Positions 31,969 through 41,064 of a stretch of 64,000 bases of DNA are shown here, one piece after another. The DNA comes from Pleodorina starrii (taxonomy: Eukaryota > Chlorophyta > Chlorophyceae > Chlamydomonadales > Volvocaceae): NCBI GenBank assembly GCA_030267565.1, contig BRXU01000001.1:434001-498000 (forward strand), read 5' to 3'. The stretch's first letter is position 1. The number at the start of each line of letters is the position of its first letter. Made by a program: the position numbers and the translations under genes. Under the pieces are notes generated by a model. That model ran no database searches. It had not been told where the DNA came from and saw nothing but the letters and a program-made list of their open reading frames with translations.

Positions 31969-34900
31969 TTAGGCCGTGATCTCCACCGGGGCTGCGCACC
32001 GCATTCGCTCCTCAACGACCGCTAGGATGGGGTGCTGCGGCCCCACTCTGTCCCAGCCGTGCCGGGGGGTCTCCAGCGCCGCGAACGAGCGCAAGCGCGC
32101 CCAGAAGTCCGTCACCGCGCGGGCGCGCGCCCGTTCCAGCGGCGAGGCTTCGGCTGCACCCCGCGCTGCTGCCGCTGCTGCCCCTACTGCTGCCGCCGCC
32201 GCTTCCCCCGCCGCCACCTCTCCGGCCCCTGCTTCCTGCGTCGGTGATTCACCCGCGGGGGCGTTCAGCGCGGGTCCCTCCTGCTGTGTTGCCCCTCCCT
32301 CCCGGGCGAAGAAGTCGGTGATGGCCCGCTGGCGCGGTCCCTGTCGCTGGGGCTGCTCTGGCTGGGGCTGCACCTGTTGCTGCTGCTGTTGCTGCTGCTG
32401 CCCCGTCGCTGCTGCGGCCCCATCCCGCCCCTGCCTTCGGGTTGCTGCTCGAAGGCAGCACCTTCCGACTTCCATGGCGGACAGCGCCGCTAGGGCGATC
32501 ACGTCCCAGGGGGCCTGCTCACACCCAGGTGGCGCTTGGGCGAGCCAGAGTTGCTGCCGGGTGGTGGTGGCCCCCGCTGCTGCTTGGGGGGGTGGCAGGT
32601 GCCGGTCGATCTGCTCCCGAACGGCCCTCGCGACCGGGCATTCCCAGAAGTGGTGCAGTCGCGGGGAGCAGGGTTGGCCGGCATCGGCCTCCCCATAGGC
32701 CCCGCACCCGCACGCCTCAATGGGCACCCGGACCAGGTGTGTGTTGCCAGGCAGGGGTACGCCGTCCACCGCTAGGCGCCACATAGTCTCCTTGTTGTCG
32801 TTCTCCCAGCGCACTCCGGACCACAGGCGTGCCTGGGTTGCCCGGAAACGGCTGAGCTCGGCGGCGAGGTGGGGAGGCGCCTGGTTCTCCGGCGTGCTCA
32901 GGGCCTCCCGCACAAACTTGGTGACCAAAGCCACTCGCCGCTCGCTGGCCGGCCCGTCCTGTAGTTGTGTCGCCTGGCTGACCGTCAGGCGGCGGAGCGG
33001 CACTGCGTCCGTTCCCCCGGGAAGGCGCCACCCCAGTCGCCCGACGATCATGGCCATCACCTGCGCGCAAACTGGCGGTGGCGGTGCCGGCGGTTGCTGT
33101 TGCTGCTGGAGTCCTTCCGCCTCCGCCTGCTGCCGCTGCTGCTGTAGCCTGGTCTCCACCACACCCGCTGCCTCCAGCCAGGCCGGGCTGATATCGTTAT
33201 GCAAGGCCCCCAGAGCTGCACGGGCCGTTTCCTTGTCCTGCAGCTGGGCTGGGGTCGCGGCTGGGTCGAGGTGCTCCCGGGCCCACTCATGCCAGGCCGC
33301 TCCTTGGAGGGTGGTGGCTTGGCTGCCGTCCAGTGTCACCCATACCCGTACCAGGTCTCCTACCGTGCGCAGTTTCCTGCATGACGTTAGCCCCGCATGG
33401 TATGCTTCCAGGCCCGGTCGACGGCTGACGGCCACGACGTTTGCGTCGTTGGCGGCGTTGGGCAGCAGCGGGTTGCCCCACAGCGCGGCCCCCCAGCACC
33501 AGTCGCCGGGCACCAGCGGAGATCTGCCAATGTCCTCCGGCGGTGGCAGGTGCCCCAGGGCCCCCACGATTCGGCTGATGTCGGCGGGCAGGTCGCTGCC
33601 GCCGAGCCAGGGCCCCGTGGCCCGGGCAGTTGTCAGGGCCCACGGCTGGAAAGCGGGGTGGACGAGCTCCAGGTAGGCGGACAGTGTGCGGATCCAAGGG
33701 TGTAGGACCCTGGCCTCACTGCCGGCTGCCACTGCCCCCCCGCCATCCCCGCCTGCCTCCGCGGCCGCCTCAGCTCCCACACCCCCTTCCCCATCTCCTG
33801 CCGTCGGCATAGCCTGCGCCATGAAGCGTACGGCCCAGACCGCGTGGCGCGCGCGAATGTGTTGGGAGAGCGGTAGCAGGCCAAAGCCCCCGGCCGATGG
33901 GTGGCCGGCCAGGAGACTGCTGGGTATGCCGGTGAGGCGCTGGCCCCGGTCCTCTGGGCCCTGTCGCCGGTCGACTAGGCGGGCCGTCAGCCGCCCGATG
34001 TGGTTCAGCGTGCTGTCCGGGGGCGGCCCGCCGTGCTCCATGTGCCAGGTGACCGTTTGCAGGCCGTAGGCTGACGCAGCGGTGGCCCGGCCAAAGGCCG
34101 ACAGCGGGAAGCGGGAGAGCCGCTGCATCCGCTTGTAGGCCCCCGCCAGCATCTTGGGCCAGTCGGGCTGCGGGGGGCTGGGCCGGTTGTCCACCGGCAA
34201 GTTCAGGGCTGTGGCGGTGGTGACCACTTTGAGCCCGCCAATGGTTTCCTGCTGCGGCTGGTGTTGCTGCTGCGGTGGCTGCGGCTGTTGCCTGCCCGCC
34301 GGTTGTGGTTGCTGCTGCGGGTTCTCGGCGCCCACCCTCAGAAGCTCTACTTTATCCAGATTGAGGCGTTGGCCTGATGCCCGGGCAAAGGTCTCCATGG
34401 CCTCCAGGAAGGATGGCACGGACTCCTCGCTCTCGAGCGCCACTTCGGTGTCGTCCGCGAACTGGCAGGCTGTGATGCGGTCTGGAGCACTGGGTAGTAG
34501 TCTGACTCCCACGTCTCGGCTCTGTAGCCAGCATAGCAGGGCCTGAGCGACAAAGAGGTACAGCAGGGGCGCAAGGGGGCACCCCTGCCGCACACCTGCC
34601 TCCATCACGACCAGCCTCGATTTGAAGCCGTTGACCATGGCTCGTGCCTGCGTGTTGCTGAGTAGCAGCTGTACCCAGCTGCACAGCTGCGGGCCCGCCC
34701 CCATCGTCTCCATTGCGGCCAGCAGGAAGCCACGGTCCACCGTGTCGTATGCCTTCGCGAAGTCCAGGAACGCCAGGAGGCCCCGGCGGTTCTGCTTGCG
34801 GAGGAGGTGGGATAGGTGGCGCAGGAACATCACGCTGGCCCCGATGAGTCGTTTGGGGAGGAAGGCCGATTGTTCGGGGGAGATGACGCTTCCCAGGGCT

Positions 34901-36066
34901 GGGCCCAGGCGGTTGGCCAGCACCTTGGCGAGCAGACGGTAGTCTGAGCACAGCAGCGTGATGGGGCGGTAGTTACCGGGCTGTTTGGGGTCGCCCTTCT
35001 TGTAGAGCACCGTGATAACGCCCTCAAGGAAACCGGCCGGCACCTGCCCCGTCATGCCAATGGCCGTGAATAGGCCGGCCATGGTGGGGCCAATGGCGGA
35101 CCAGAACTTGCGGTACAGGTCGGCTGGGATGCCGTCCCATCCTGGTGCCTTGCCGGGCTGGCTCTTGACCAGCGCGACTCGCAGCTCTGCTGCTGTGATG
35201 GTTTTGGAGCCCAGCTGCTCATCCGCCTCAGTGGGGAGCCTGATGTTGGCCGCAGACAGCTGTGCTAGCACCGCCTGTCGAGCATCGGGGCTGACGAAAG
35301 TGGGTGTCCGGCAGATCTCGGCCCAGAAATCCGCTACGACCTGCGGCAGTTGTGCTGGATTGGTGACCAGGCGACCGGTGCGTGCTTGGAGCGCGACTGG
35401 GGCGGGCTGTTGCTCGGCCGTCTGGGCTTGCAGGAATGCTGTCAGGGCGGGGCCGGCCCGCTCACCCGCCCGGAGCCAATGGGCGCGTGTTTCTTTCGCT
35501 GCCTTGCGGCCGTCCTCTTGGTGTGCCCTGGCTAAGGCCGCCTGTGCCTCCGCTAATTGCTGCAGCGGCTGGGGTGCTGTGGGCGCTGCATCAACTGCCT
35601 GCTGGGCCAGCTGAACCGCTGTGAGTGCCTCCCGGGCACGGGTGCCGGGCCGCTGCCTGCGTTGCTGTGCTGCTTTGTTGAGCCGGTGGGCCAGGCTGGC
35701 GAGGCGGCATTTGAAGCCCGGCCACCACGCGATCAGGCCTGCCGGATTGTTCTCGGCAGAGGGCGCCTCCGCGCACTGGCTGCGGATCCAGGCGTCCATG
35801 CTGGCTGCGAGGTCCTCGTGCCCCGTGAAGGCCAGGCGGGTGCGCCGGATGCCTGGGCCCCGCTCCTCACTCCGGCGTGGCAGCAGGTGCAGCACCGCGA
35901 TCCTGTGGTCTGACAGTGTGTGGAAGGTGATGGCGGTGTGGCATATGTACGGCAGCATGGGTTGGTTGATGTAGATGCGGTCGAGGCGGGAGCCCCCCGG
36001 GATGGGCGCGCGGTACAGGTGGGTGAAGTCGCGGCGCTGGGGGGTGGAGGTGTCGGTGGGTGTCAA
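31969..36066 (-). CDS. LINE ORF2: end of endonuclease, reverse transcriptase, C-terminal Cys/His region
   Basis: This 1365-residue frame begins inside the apurinic-like endonuclease (EEP) domain with RRDFTHLYR, SRLDRIYIN and SDHRIAVL, the last catalytic block of that fold. The RT follows: VLYKKGDPKQPGNYRPITLL, then FLDFAKAYDTVDRGFL, then GVRQGCPLAPLLYLFV, then QFADDTEVAL with the catalytic Asp pair. A C-terminal segment with HHFWECPVARAVREQ resembles the zinc-knuckle-like CCHC region of L1 ORF2. Gln/Pro/Ala-rich low-complexity stretches extend the tail. It is out of phase with the upstream part at 35867-36739; the junction is a G6 run at 36039-36044. In L1 elements this protein nicks the target DNA and primes reverse transcription there. 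Confidence 0.88.
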   Translation of the reverse strand: MTPTDTSTPQRRDFTHLYRAPIPGGSRLDRIYINQPMLPYICHTAITFHTLSDHRIAVLHLLPRRSEERGPGIRRTRLAFTGHEDLAASMDAWIRSQCAEAPSAENNPAGLIAWWPGFKCRLASLAHRLNKAAQQRRQRPGTRAREALTAVQLAQQAVDAAPTAPQPLQQLAEAQAALARAHQEDGRKAAKETRAHWLRAGERAGPALTAFLQAQTAEQQPAPVALQARTGRLVTNPAQLPQVVADFWAEICRTPTFVSPDARQAVLAQLSAANIRLPTEADEQLGSKTITAAELRVALVKSQPGKAPGWDGIPADLYRKFWSAIGPTMAGLFTAIGMTGQVPAGFLEGVITVLYKKGDPKQPGNYRPITLLCSDYRLLAKVLANRLGPALGSVISPEQSAFLPKRLIGASVMFLRHLSHLLRKQNRRGLLAFLDFAKAYDTVDRGFLLAAMETMGAGPQLCSWVQLLLSNTQARAMVNGFKSRLVVMEAGVRQGCPLAPLLYLFVAQALLCWLQSRDVGVRLLPSAPDRITACQFADDTEVALESEESVPSFLEAMETFARASGQRLNLDKVELLRVGAENPQQQPQPAGRQQPQPPQQQHQPQQETIGGLKVVTTATALNLPVDNRPSPPQPDWPKMLAGAYKRMQRLSRFPLSAFGRATAASAYGLQTVTWHMEHGGPPPDSTLNHIGRLTARLVDRRQGPEDRGQRLTGIPSSLLAGHPSAGGFGLLPLSQHIRARHAVWAVRFMAQAMPTAGDGEGGVGAEAAAEAGGDGGGAVAAGSEARVLHPWIRTLSAYLELVHPAFQPWALTTARATGPWLGGSDLPADISRIVGALGHLPPPEDIGRSPLVPGDWCWGAALWGNPLLPNAANDANVVAVSRRPGLEAYHAGLTSCRKLRTVGDLVRVWVTLDGSQATTLQGAAWHEWAREHLDPAATPAQLQDKETARAALGALHNDISPAWLEAAGVVETRLQQQRQQAEAEGLQQQQQPPAPPPPVCAQVMAMIVGRLGWRLPGGTDAVPLRRLTVSQATQLQDGPASERRVALVTKFVREALSTPENQAPPHLAAELSRFRATQARLWSGVRWENDNKETMWRLAVDGVPLPGNTHLVRVPIEACGCGAYGEADAGQPCSPRLHHFWECPVARAVREQIDRHLPPPQAAAGATTTRQQLWLAQAPPGCEQAPWDVIALAALSAMEVGRCCLRAATRRQGRDGAAAATGQQQQQQQQQVQPQPEQPQRQGPRQRAITDFFAREGGATQQEGPALNAPAGESPTQEAGAGEVAAGEAAAAAVGAAAAAARGAAEASPLERARARAVTDFWARLRSFAALETPRHGWDRVGPQHPILAVVEERMRCAAPVEITA

Positions 36067-36739
36067 CCATGATGGGGCCCGCCTGCCGTCTCATGTCCGC
36101 TATCGGCCCGTCCCCTCGACGGCCCCCTGGGCCCGCTGACGAGTCCAGCTCCGGGTCCTCCACGAAGTTAAAGTCGCCCGCCCAGATGAGGGTGGTGTCG
36201 TTGTCTGCGGCTGCAACACGCGTCGCTGTGGCAGCGAGAATGTTGCTGAACAAAAGGCGTCGTGTATCCGCTGCCACTGCGGTGGAGCCCGTGGGAAGGT
36301 AGATGTTGCAGATATGCAGGCGGTGGCCCCCCCAACGGAGCACACACTCGGTGAACCGGCCCCGCGCGCATGCTGGGAGGGTTGCGGCCGGTGGCGGCTC
36401 CAGGGCTGCCGCGAGCCCTTGCCGAACGAGGGTGAGGACCCCCGCCGTGTGGGTCGAGCCAGACCACGAGTACGCCGCTACGCGCCAACCTTGGGTGTGC
36501 GCCTGCATCGCTGCATGGCGTAGGTCCCGCTCAAAGAGGCACTGGTGCTGGATGTTGGTATGGTGGGTCTCCTGTAGGCACACCACATCCAGACGCAGCT
36601 CTGCCCACTGCCGTACTGCTGCCTGCAGACGGTTCCCATGCGACGCCAGCAGCCCATGCATGTTGTGCGTGGCGATCCGGAGTGGGTGGCCGTGCACAGC
36701 GTTCCGCTGCTGGTTTCTTCCCGTCCCCCTGATTGGCAT
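35867..36739 (-). CDS. LINE ORF2 N-terminal part: EEP endonuclease
   Basis: The ATG at 36739 directly follows the ORF1 TAG (TAGATG) in the same frame. Motifs are LRIATHNMHGLL, LDVVCLQETH with the metal-binding Glu, CNIYLPTGS and LIWAGDFNFVEDPELD with the GDFN box. After VDTHRHLHPP the frame diverges. The correct continuation (QRRDFTHLYR) is in the frame starting at 36066, and shifting one base at the six-base homopolymer (36039-36044) restores the domain. This is either a real inactivating indel or a base-count error. Confidence 0.85.
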   Translation of the reverse strand: MPIRGTGRNQQRNAVHGHPLRIATHNMHGLLASHGNRLQAAVRQWAELRLDVVCLQETHHTNIQHQCLFERDLRHAAMQAHTQGWRVAAYSWSGSTHTAGVLTLVRQGLAAALEPPPAATLPACARGRFTECVLRWGGHRLHICNIYLPTGSTAVAADTRRLLFSNILAATATRVAAADNDTTLIWAGDFNFVEDPELDSSAGPGGRRGDGPIADMRRQAGPIMVDTHRHLHPPAPRLHPPVPRAHPGGLPPRPHLHQPTHAAVHMPHRHHLPHTVRPQDRGAAPAATPE

Positions 36740-38860
36740 CTAGTTGGGGTGGGCCGCCTCCATGGCGGTGGGGGTGGGTTCTTCCTCCTCCTCGTCCTCC
36801 TGCCCTGATGCTGGCCCGTGGGCGCTCAGCTGCTGCCGACCTCGTTGGGCAACTTCCTGCTGGGTGTGGGGTTCGATGGCGGGCGGGTCTCCAGCCGTCA
36901 TCTGCAGCTGCAGGCTGGGGATCTGCGATCCGTCCGACAGCTGGGCCTGGCTGCCGGTCGCCAGCATTGCGGTTAACTGTGCCGTGGCCTCCTCTGCTGC
37001 TTTCTGGGCCTTCCGCTCCTCCGTGTTCCTCCTGCGGGTCTCCAGGGCCTTCTGTGTTTGCGCCCTGTTCCGCTCGGCTCGCTCCGCTTCGGGCAGGTGC
37101 TCGAGCCGTCGCCGCTTCCGCTTTGGGGCCTCGGGGCCTGCCGGGCCCTGGTCGGGCTGTGTGCGTCCCTGCCGTGGCTGCTGCCTGGCTTTGCCCCCGG
37201 TAGGCTTTCGCCCGCTGCCTGCCCCCGTACGGCCTGCCGTGAACCAGAAGGCGGGGGCTGTAGCTGCTGCTGCGGCCGATGGTCCTCGCTCCTGCGGCAC
37301 TGCTGCTACCGCTGCTGTTGACGTGTTGGCCGCCTCCATGCGGGTGTCGGCGTCCTGTCTCGCCGCCATGGAGTCGGCTTGTGCCTCCACTCCTTGTTGG
37401 GCTGCCGCCGCCGTGGGGTCCGGTTGTGGAGCCGAGGGCAGCTGCGGCTGTAGAGTCGGTGGCGGTGGTGGGTCCCGTATCCGTGGCTGGGCCTGCGGCG
37501 GCGGAGGGGTCGGCATCTGTTGCAGCTGGGCCTGCGCCGGTGACTGGGCCTGCAGCTGTGGGGCTGGTGGTGGCGGCGGCGCCCGCGGCGGCGGTGGGGC
37601 CTGCTGTGGCGGCGCGGCCTGCTGGGGGTCGGTCGTTGTACCACTCCTGGTCACGGTGACCGGTGGGGCCCTGGCTGCAGCAGCTGCCTGGTTTGCCCCC
37701 ATGGGGGTGGGGAGCCTGGGGGCCGCGGCCGCCACTGCGGCCCATGTGCTGGCCCCGGCTGTGGTGGCGGTGATGTTGGCTGATGCCGGAGGCGCGGGCG
37801 GGGGTGGGATGAATGGGGTCATGCCGGGCGTGGTGCCCGTACCCATGTGCTGCATTCCTGCTCCCACCTCGGGTTCCGGGCCCCATCTGGTTCGTTGTAC
37901 GGTCGCTGCGTACGGTGGCGGCATCCTGCCCGAGGGGCCTGGCTGGGCTGGGGCGGCTGCGGGCTGGGGGGCTTGATGCTGCTGTCGCCACTGGTGCAGC
38001 TGCTGCATCTGCCGCGCCAGTTCCTTCCGTGGCGGCGGTTTACAGGGCATGATGAACGGCCCCTCCTGATCTTTTGGCGTCAGCCGGTACGCCTCCAACG
38101 TGCCGGACTGGGCCACCACGCCCGATCGGCCGAAGTCATACTGCGTTTCACGCGGTAGGCCGGGGGTACCCCGCGCCAGCTTGAATCGCCAGGTATCCGC
38201 CATCACGTTGGCCGCCGGCTCCTGGAATTCCGTCTTGTCCCAGGTGCGCCGCGGGGTTGAATAGGCCATGGCCAGGAACTCGGGGATGGCGCCAGGCTCT
38301 AGGCTGACGGGAATGCCCTTGATCTCCCACACGGAGCGCTCCACCTTGTGCAGATTTGAAATGGGCAGCTGCACCTCCACTGCCGGGTCGCTGGGCAGGA
38401 GTCGGACTGATCCCAGCTGGAGGCGTCCCCGCCTGACTGCTGGCGAGGTGGCGAGCTGTGCCAGCCCGCCTTTCCTGAGCATCACGCTGATTTCTTGCAT
38501 AGTGGTGCCGCTGGGGAGTTTGCGTTGGGGGCACCTGCTGATGCGCGGCCCAAGCGCGGTCCCAGCCTCCTCGGGCGGTACCAGAACGCGTAACGTGCCC
38601 GTGAGGGCCTTGCCCAGCGGCCCAAACAGCTGGGCGTGAATGTCCGCGGGGTCGGAGCCGGGCGGCCAATTGACTTCGAACGTGACGACGTCCTGCTCGA
38701 GGAAGAGCTGGGCGCCCGCCGGAAGCCTTCCCTTCAATTCCTCGCTGTCAATATATTTCCTCTCGGCCTGGGGCCGCTGTGAGCGATTTGCTGGAGCTGC
38801 CTCCCGTCCATTTGAACGCTGTTGGGGCGCGGAGGTCCGCGCCCGTCCGTTTTCAGCCAT
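36740..38860 (-). CDS. LINE ORF1 protein
   Basis: 706 residues from ATG 38860 to the TAG at 36740-36742. The first 280 residues look folded (YIDSEELKGRL, FEVNWPPGSDPADI, then WEIKGIPVSLEPGA). The middle is Pro/Gln/Ala-rich low complexity and the end is a basic, coiled-coil-like stretch (EAERAERNRAQTQKALETRR). In L1-type elements ORF1 encodes the RNA-binding chaperone. I cannot see a clear RRM or zinc knuckle, so the assignment rests on position. The stop is immediately followed by the ORF2 ATG in phase, suggesting termination-reinitiation or UAG readthrough. Confidence 0.75.
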   Translation of the reverse strand: MAENGRARTSAPQQRSNGREAAPANRSQRPQAERKYIDSEELKGRLPAGAQLFLEQDVVTFEVNWPPGSDPADIHAQLFGPLGKALTGTLRVLVPPEEAGTALGPRISRCPQRKLPSGTTMQEISVMLRKGGLAQLATSPAVRRGRLQLGSVRLLPSDPAVEVQLPISNLHKVERSVWEIKGIPVSLEPGAIPEFLAMAYSTPRRTWDKTEFQEPAANVMADTWRFKLARGTPGLPRETQYDFGRSGVVAQSGTLEAYRLTPKDQEGPFIMPCKPPPRKELARQMQQLHQWRQQHQAPQPAAAPAQPGPSGRMPPPYAATVQRTRWGPEPEVGAGMQHMGTGTTPGMTPFIPPPPAPPASANITATTAGASTWAAVAAAAPRLPTPMGANQAAAAARAPPVTVTRSGTTTDPQQAAPPQQAPPPPRAPPPPPAPQLQAQSPAQAQLQQMPTPPPPQAQPRIRDPPPPPTLQPQLPSAPQPDPTAAAAQQGVEAQADSMAARQDADTRMEAANTSTAAVAAVPQERGPSAAAAATAPAFWFTAGRTGAGSGRKPTGGKARQQPRQGRTQPDQGPAGPEAPKRKRRRLEHLPEAERAERNRAQTQKALETRRRNTEERKAQKAAEEATAQLTAMLATGSQAQLSDGSQIPSLQLQMTAGDPPAIEPHTQQEVAQRGRQQLSAHGPASGQEDEEEEEPTPTAMEAAHPN

Positions 38861-38972
38861 GATGGCTTATCCTATCTCAGCATTTTGTTTTACGATCGAG
38901 AAATTGTCGCGTTTGCCGCGGCCGAGAAGGTCGGCCAGGATGCGCTTAGTTGAGGCGAAATAAGGAGGCTAG

Positions 38973-39674
38973 TGTAATAACATTGTGCACGACTCTGTGT
39001 TGTTTGGTGCTCGAACCAATGCTCGAACCAATGCTCAAACCAATGGTGCTCGAACCAATGCTCGAACCAATGCTCGAACCAATGCTCGAACCAATGCTCG
39101 AACCAATGGTGCTCGCCGAATCGGATGTTGCAGGGGTGCAGGGTTTCGCCACCATGCAAGGCTGAAAAGGCCGTTGGCGGCACAGCGCGGCTCTGTCCAA
39201 CTCAAAGTAAATGTACGGCACAAGGTCAACATGTGCTGGTGCAGGATACGGTGATACCTCCTGCATGTCACTTTCTACCACCGCGGTTAGCCGTTTCACC
39301 CAATCGCTCAGCATGTCAACATCCGCTTGCGACGCGGGAATATCCTCAATATAACCGCAAGCGGGGTCATCACAGTCTGAATCGGGGTCACTGTATTCAC
39401 TACCCGTTCGGGATGGCGGATCTGCATAATCTGGATCGAAACGCTCCAGGAAAGCGTCCCGGAACTGAGCCCATGAAGACGGGTAGCCTCCCATGCTCTC
39501 GAACCAGTACTCTGCCTCGCCGTCGAGGTGATCGACTGCGATGTCCAGTAGCTCATCCTCGTCCCAGCCGTACATACGCGCAGCGTGTTCCAGTCCCCTG
39601 ATCCATGCAAATGCCTCGACATCATCTTCAAACAGAGGCACACACGGGATATCAAAGCGATGAGATTGTCCCAT
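38973..39674 (-). CDS. Gag of the TR-GAG-like LTR element (interrupted by LINE)
   Basis: The ATG at 39674 lies about 70 nt after the primer site. Residues 10-90 form a retrotransposon Gag core: FEDDVEAFAWIRGLEHAARM, LLDIAVDHLDGEAEYWFESM and SSWAQFRDAFLERFDP. This matches the pattern FEGDxxxxxxWL...aYW...sWxxFxxxLxxrFxp of Ty3/gypsy and TR-GAG Gags. The C-terminal part is acidic, then becomes an SSIG repeat encoded by a minisatellite. The LINE joins after VITLA, so the original C-terminus probably continues in the 30.7-kb region. No zinc knuckle is seen in the remaining part. Confidence 0.8.
39009..39113. repeat. 12-bp minisatellite inside the TR-GAG gag
   Basis: Units of gctcgaaccaat are repeated about eight times, with two 3-nt variants (ggt) that keep the reading frame. 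They encode a run of Gly-Ser-Ser-Ile on the minus strand. Confidence 0.9.
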
Positions 39675-39744
39675 AGTTCTGCTAACAGCGAGTCGAATGA
39701 CGCCTAAACATCAAATGAGGGCCGCGGCTGGCACTCCGAACCTA

Positions 39745-39756
39745 GTCTCGATACCA
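39745..39756 (-). promoter_or_regulatory. TR-GAG primer-binding site
   Basis: On the minus strand TGGTATCGAGAC directly abuts the 5' LTR end at 39757. It is identical over 12 nt to the gypsy primer site at 3277-3288. Confidence 0.75.
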
Positions 39757-41064
39757 CCCGCGCGCGTCGGGCCACCTAGCGCGTACACCCAAAAAATTTC
39801 GCGAGTGATACGCGGGCTAAGATAGGCCCTGAGCGTCTGTAGGAACGTTTGACAGAGATGCTCAGCCGCACACAGTGCCGTATGACGACGATGTACACTG
39901 TGCTCCTGACCCTTTAGTTGATCCTCTGGTGTCTAACGATATCGAGATGCGGAAGCTATATCGAGATGCGGAAGCTATATCAAGATGCGGAAGCAGCGTA
40001 ATGTCTAGAGGCCCTGGGCCCAAGCTTTAGGTAATGTAGTCTGGTGCACAGCGTTGGTAGACGAAGAGTCTTGCTGAACCAGGGAGGTTTGAAGGGAAAG
40101 AGGGATCTTGGACGATGACCGAAGACAGCTGACAGTAGAGGTGTTTGTGCAAGTGATATAAAGCAATACCGAGGCTCAGAGAGAGAGAGAGAGAATTGAC
40201 CTTAAGAGTTTCAAGGTATGAGATCCAAGGACCCTTGGGTCTGAATGTGCCAAGGTTGTTGTCTGTCTGTCTGTTGTTGTATAACTGCCAATGTTGTTGT
40301 ATATCTGCCAAAAGATACCGAATGGCTACGGACCACCGCCTTATATACTCATGGCACATAAGGCCCAACACGCCATCCTAGGGCCCGATGACGTCATTTC
40401 TGCGTCATTGTGCCGTATCGGTATGGGCCCGATGACGTCATTCTCGCGTCATTGTACCTATGTACCTCGCCCTCGTACCTCAACTGTCCACGCCTGTACG
40501 ACCTATTGCGTCATTAGACTGCCAACGTAATTCCCTTGCGTCTGCCACCAGCTGCTTCTTTTCCTAATTCCATCGGGCATATCGCGCCGTCGCGATCATC
40601 CCAACGTATGCTGCTGGTGGTTTGCAGCATTATATCATACCTCAAACCAACATTTGGATGTCTCGGCACCCATTGACCCATGGGACACATAACACCGCCG
40701 AGGCGTGTTATTAATAACCGCCAATTGCTTTGCGTCCGCACGATCGCGCTTGCCCTAAGTCAGTTATAGCCGTCATTACGTATTTATCTTGTTTCTCTCC
40801 GTTTCGCGGCCATAGCGCTCGGGCCTTCGATGGTGCTGCGCAACTAATGGCTCAGCGAGCCGCGGTTCATACCAAACGTGAGTGACTTTTACACCAACAT
40901 CTACGTCTTGCTCATACAGGAGCGGGCTAGTTCACACACTTCAGCGTTGTCTGCCGCACATACAGGTTCGCGGGGCGTTAGGTTAGTCCGTTCCACATTC
41001 AACCGTCATTCGCGACCTGTTGCGTCCAACCGCGCATTCGTATCACCCACGCTTGCTCTCGACA
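39757..41064 (-). repeat. 5' LTR of the TR-GAG-like element
   Basis: The 1.3-kb partner of 27663-28972. It ends at ctctcgaca (plus strand), followed by gacgg. Near identity to its partner implies fairly recent insertion. Visible changes include acaag to tcaag near 40210 and gttgtt to gttatt near 40709. Confidence 0.85.

Larger units (their letters stand above)
30735..38965 (-). mobile_element. L1-like LINE nested in the TR-GAG-like element
   Basis: An 8.2-kb non-LTR retrotransposon encodes ORF1 and an ORF2 with an endonuclease and RT. Candidate 7-bp target duplications AGGCTAG lie at 30728-30734 and 38966-38972; they are short, so the ends are approximate. No poly(A) tail is visible at the left (3') end. 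The 5' end is long enough to include ORF1 and about 100 nt of leader, so the copy looks full-length. A single frameshift in the endonuclease is the only visible defect. Confidence 0.8.
27663..41064 (-). mobile_element. Non-autonomous LTR retrotransposon with gag only (TR-GAG-like), host of a LINE
   Basis: Two direct repeats of about 1.3 kb (27663-28972 and 39757-41064) flank the element. LTR ends read TGTCG...CGACA on the left copy, with a candidate 4-bp target duplication GACG (27659-27662 and 41065-41068). On the minus strand the right LTR is followed at once by the primer site TGGTATCGAGAC and then a Gag ORF. No protease, RT, RNase H or integrase belonging to this element is visible; the only RT inside is that of the nested LINE. 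It therefore resembles the TR-GAG class known from plants, which depends on enzymes supplied in trans. The right LTR lacks the last 7 nt seen in the left one, so the exact LTR 3' end is uncertain. Confidence 0.75.

Noticed and set aside
36531..37991. 486-residue minus-strand ORF overlapping LINE ORF1/ORF2
   Set aside because: It is an out-of-frame shadow of ORF1 with low-complexity Gly/Thr/Arg composition and no motif.
30728..38972. AGGCTAG pair as definitive LINE target duplications
   Set aside because: Kept only as candidates: 7 bp can match by chance within the uncertain borders, and there is no poly(A) tail to fix the 3' end.
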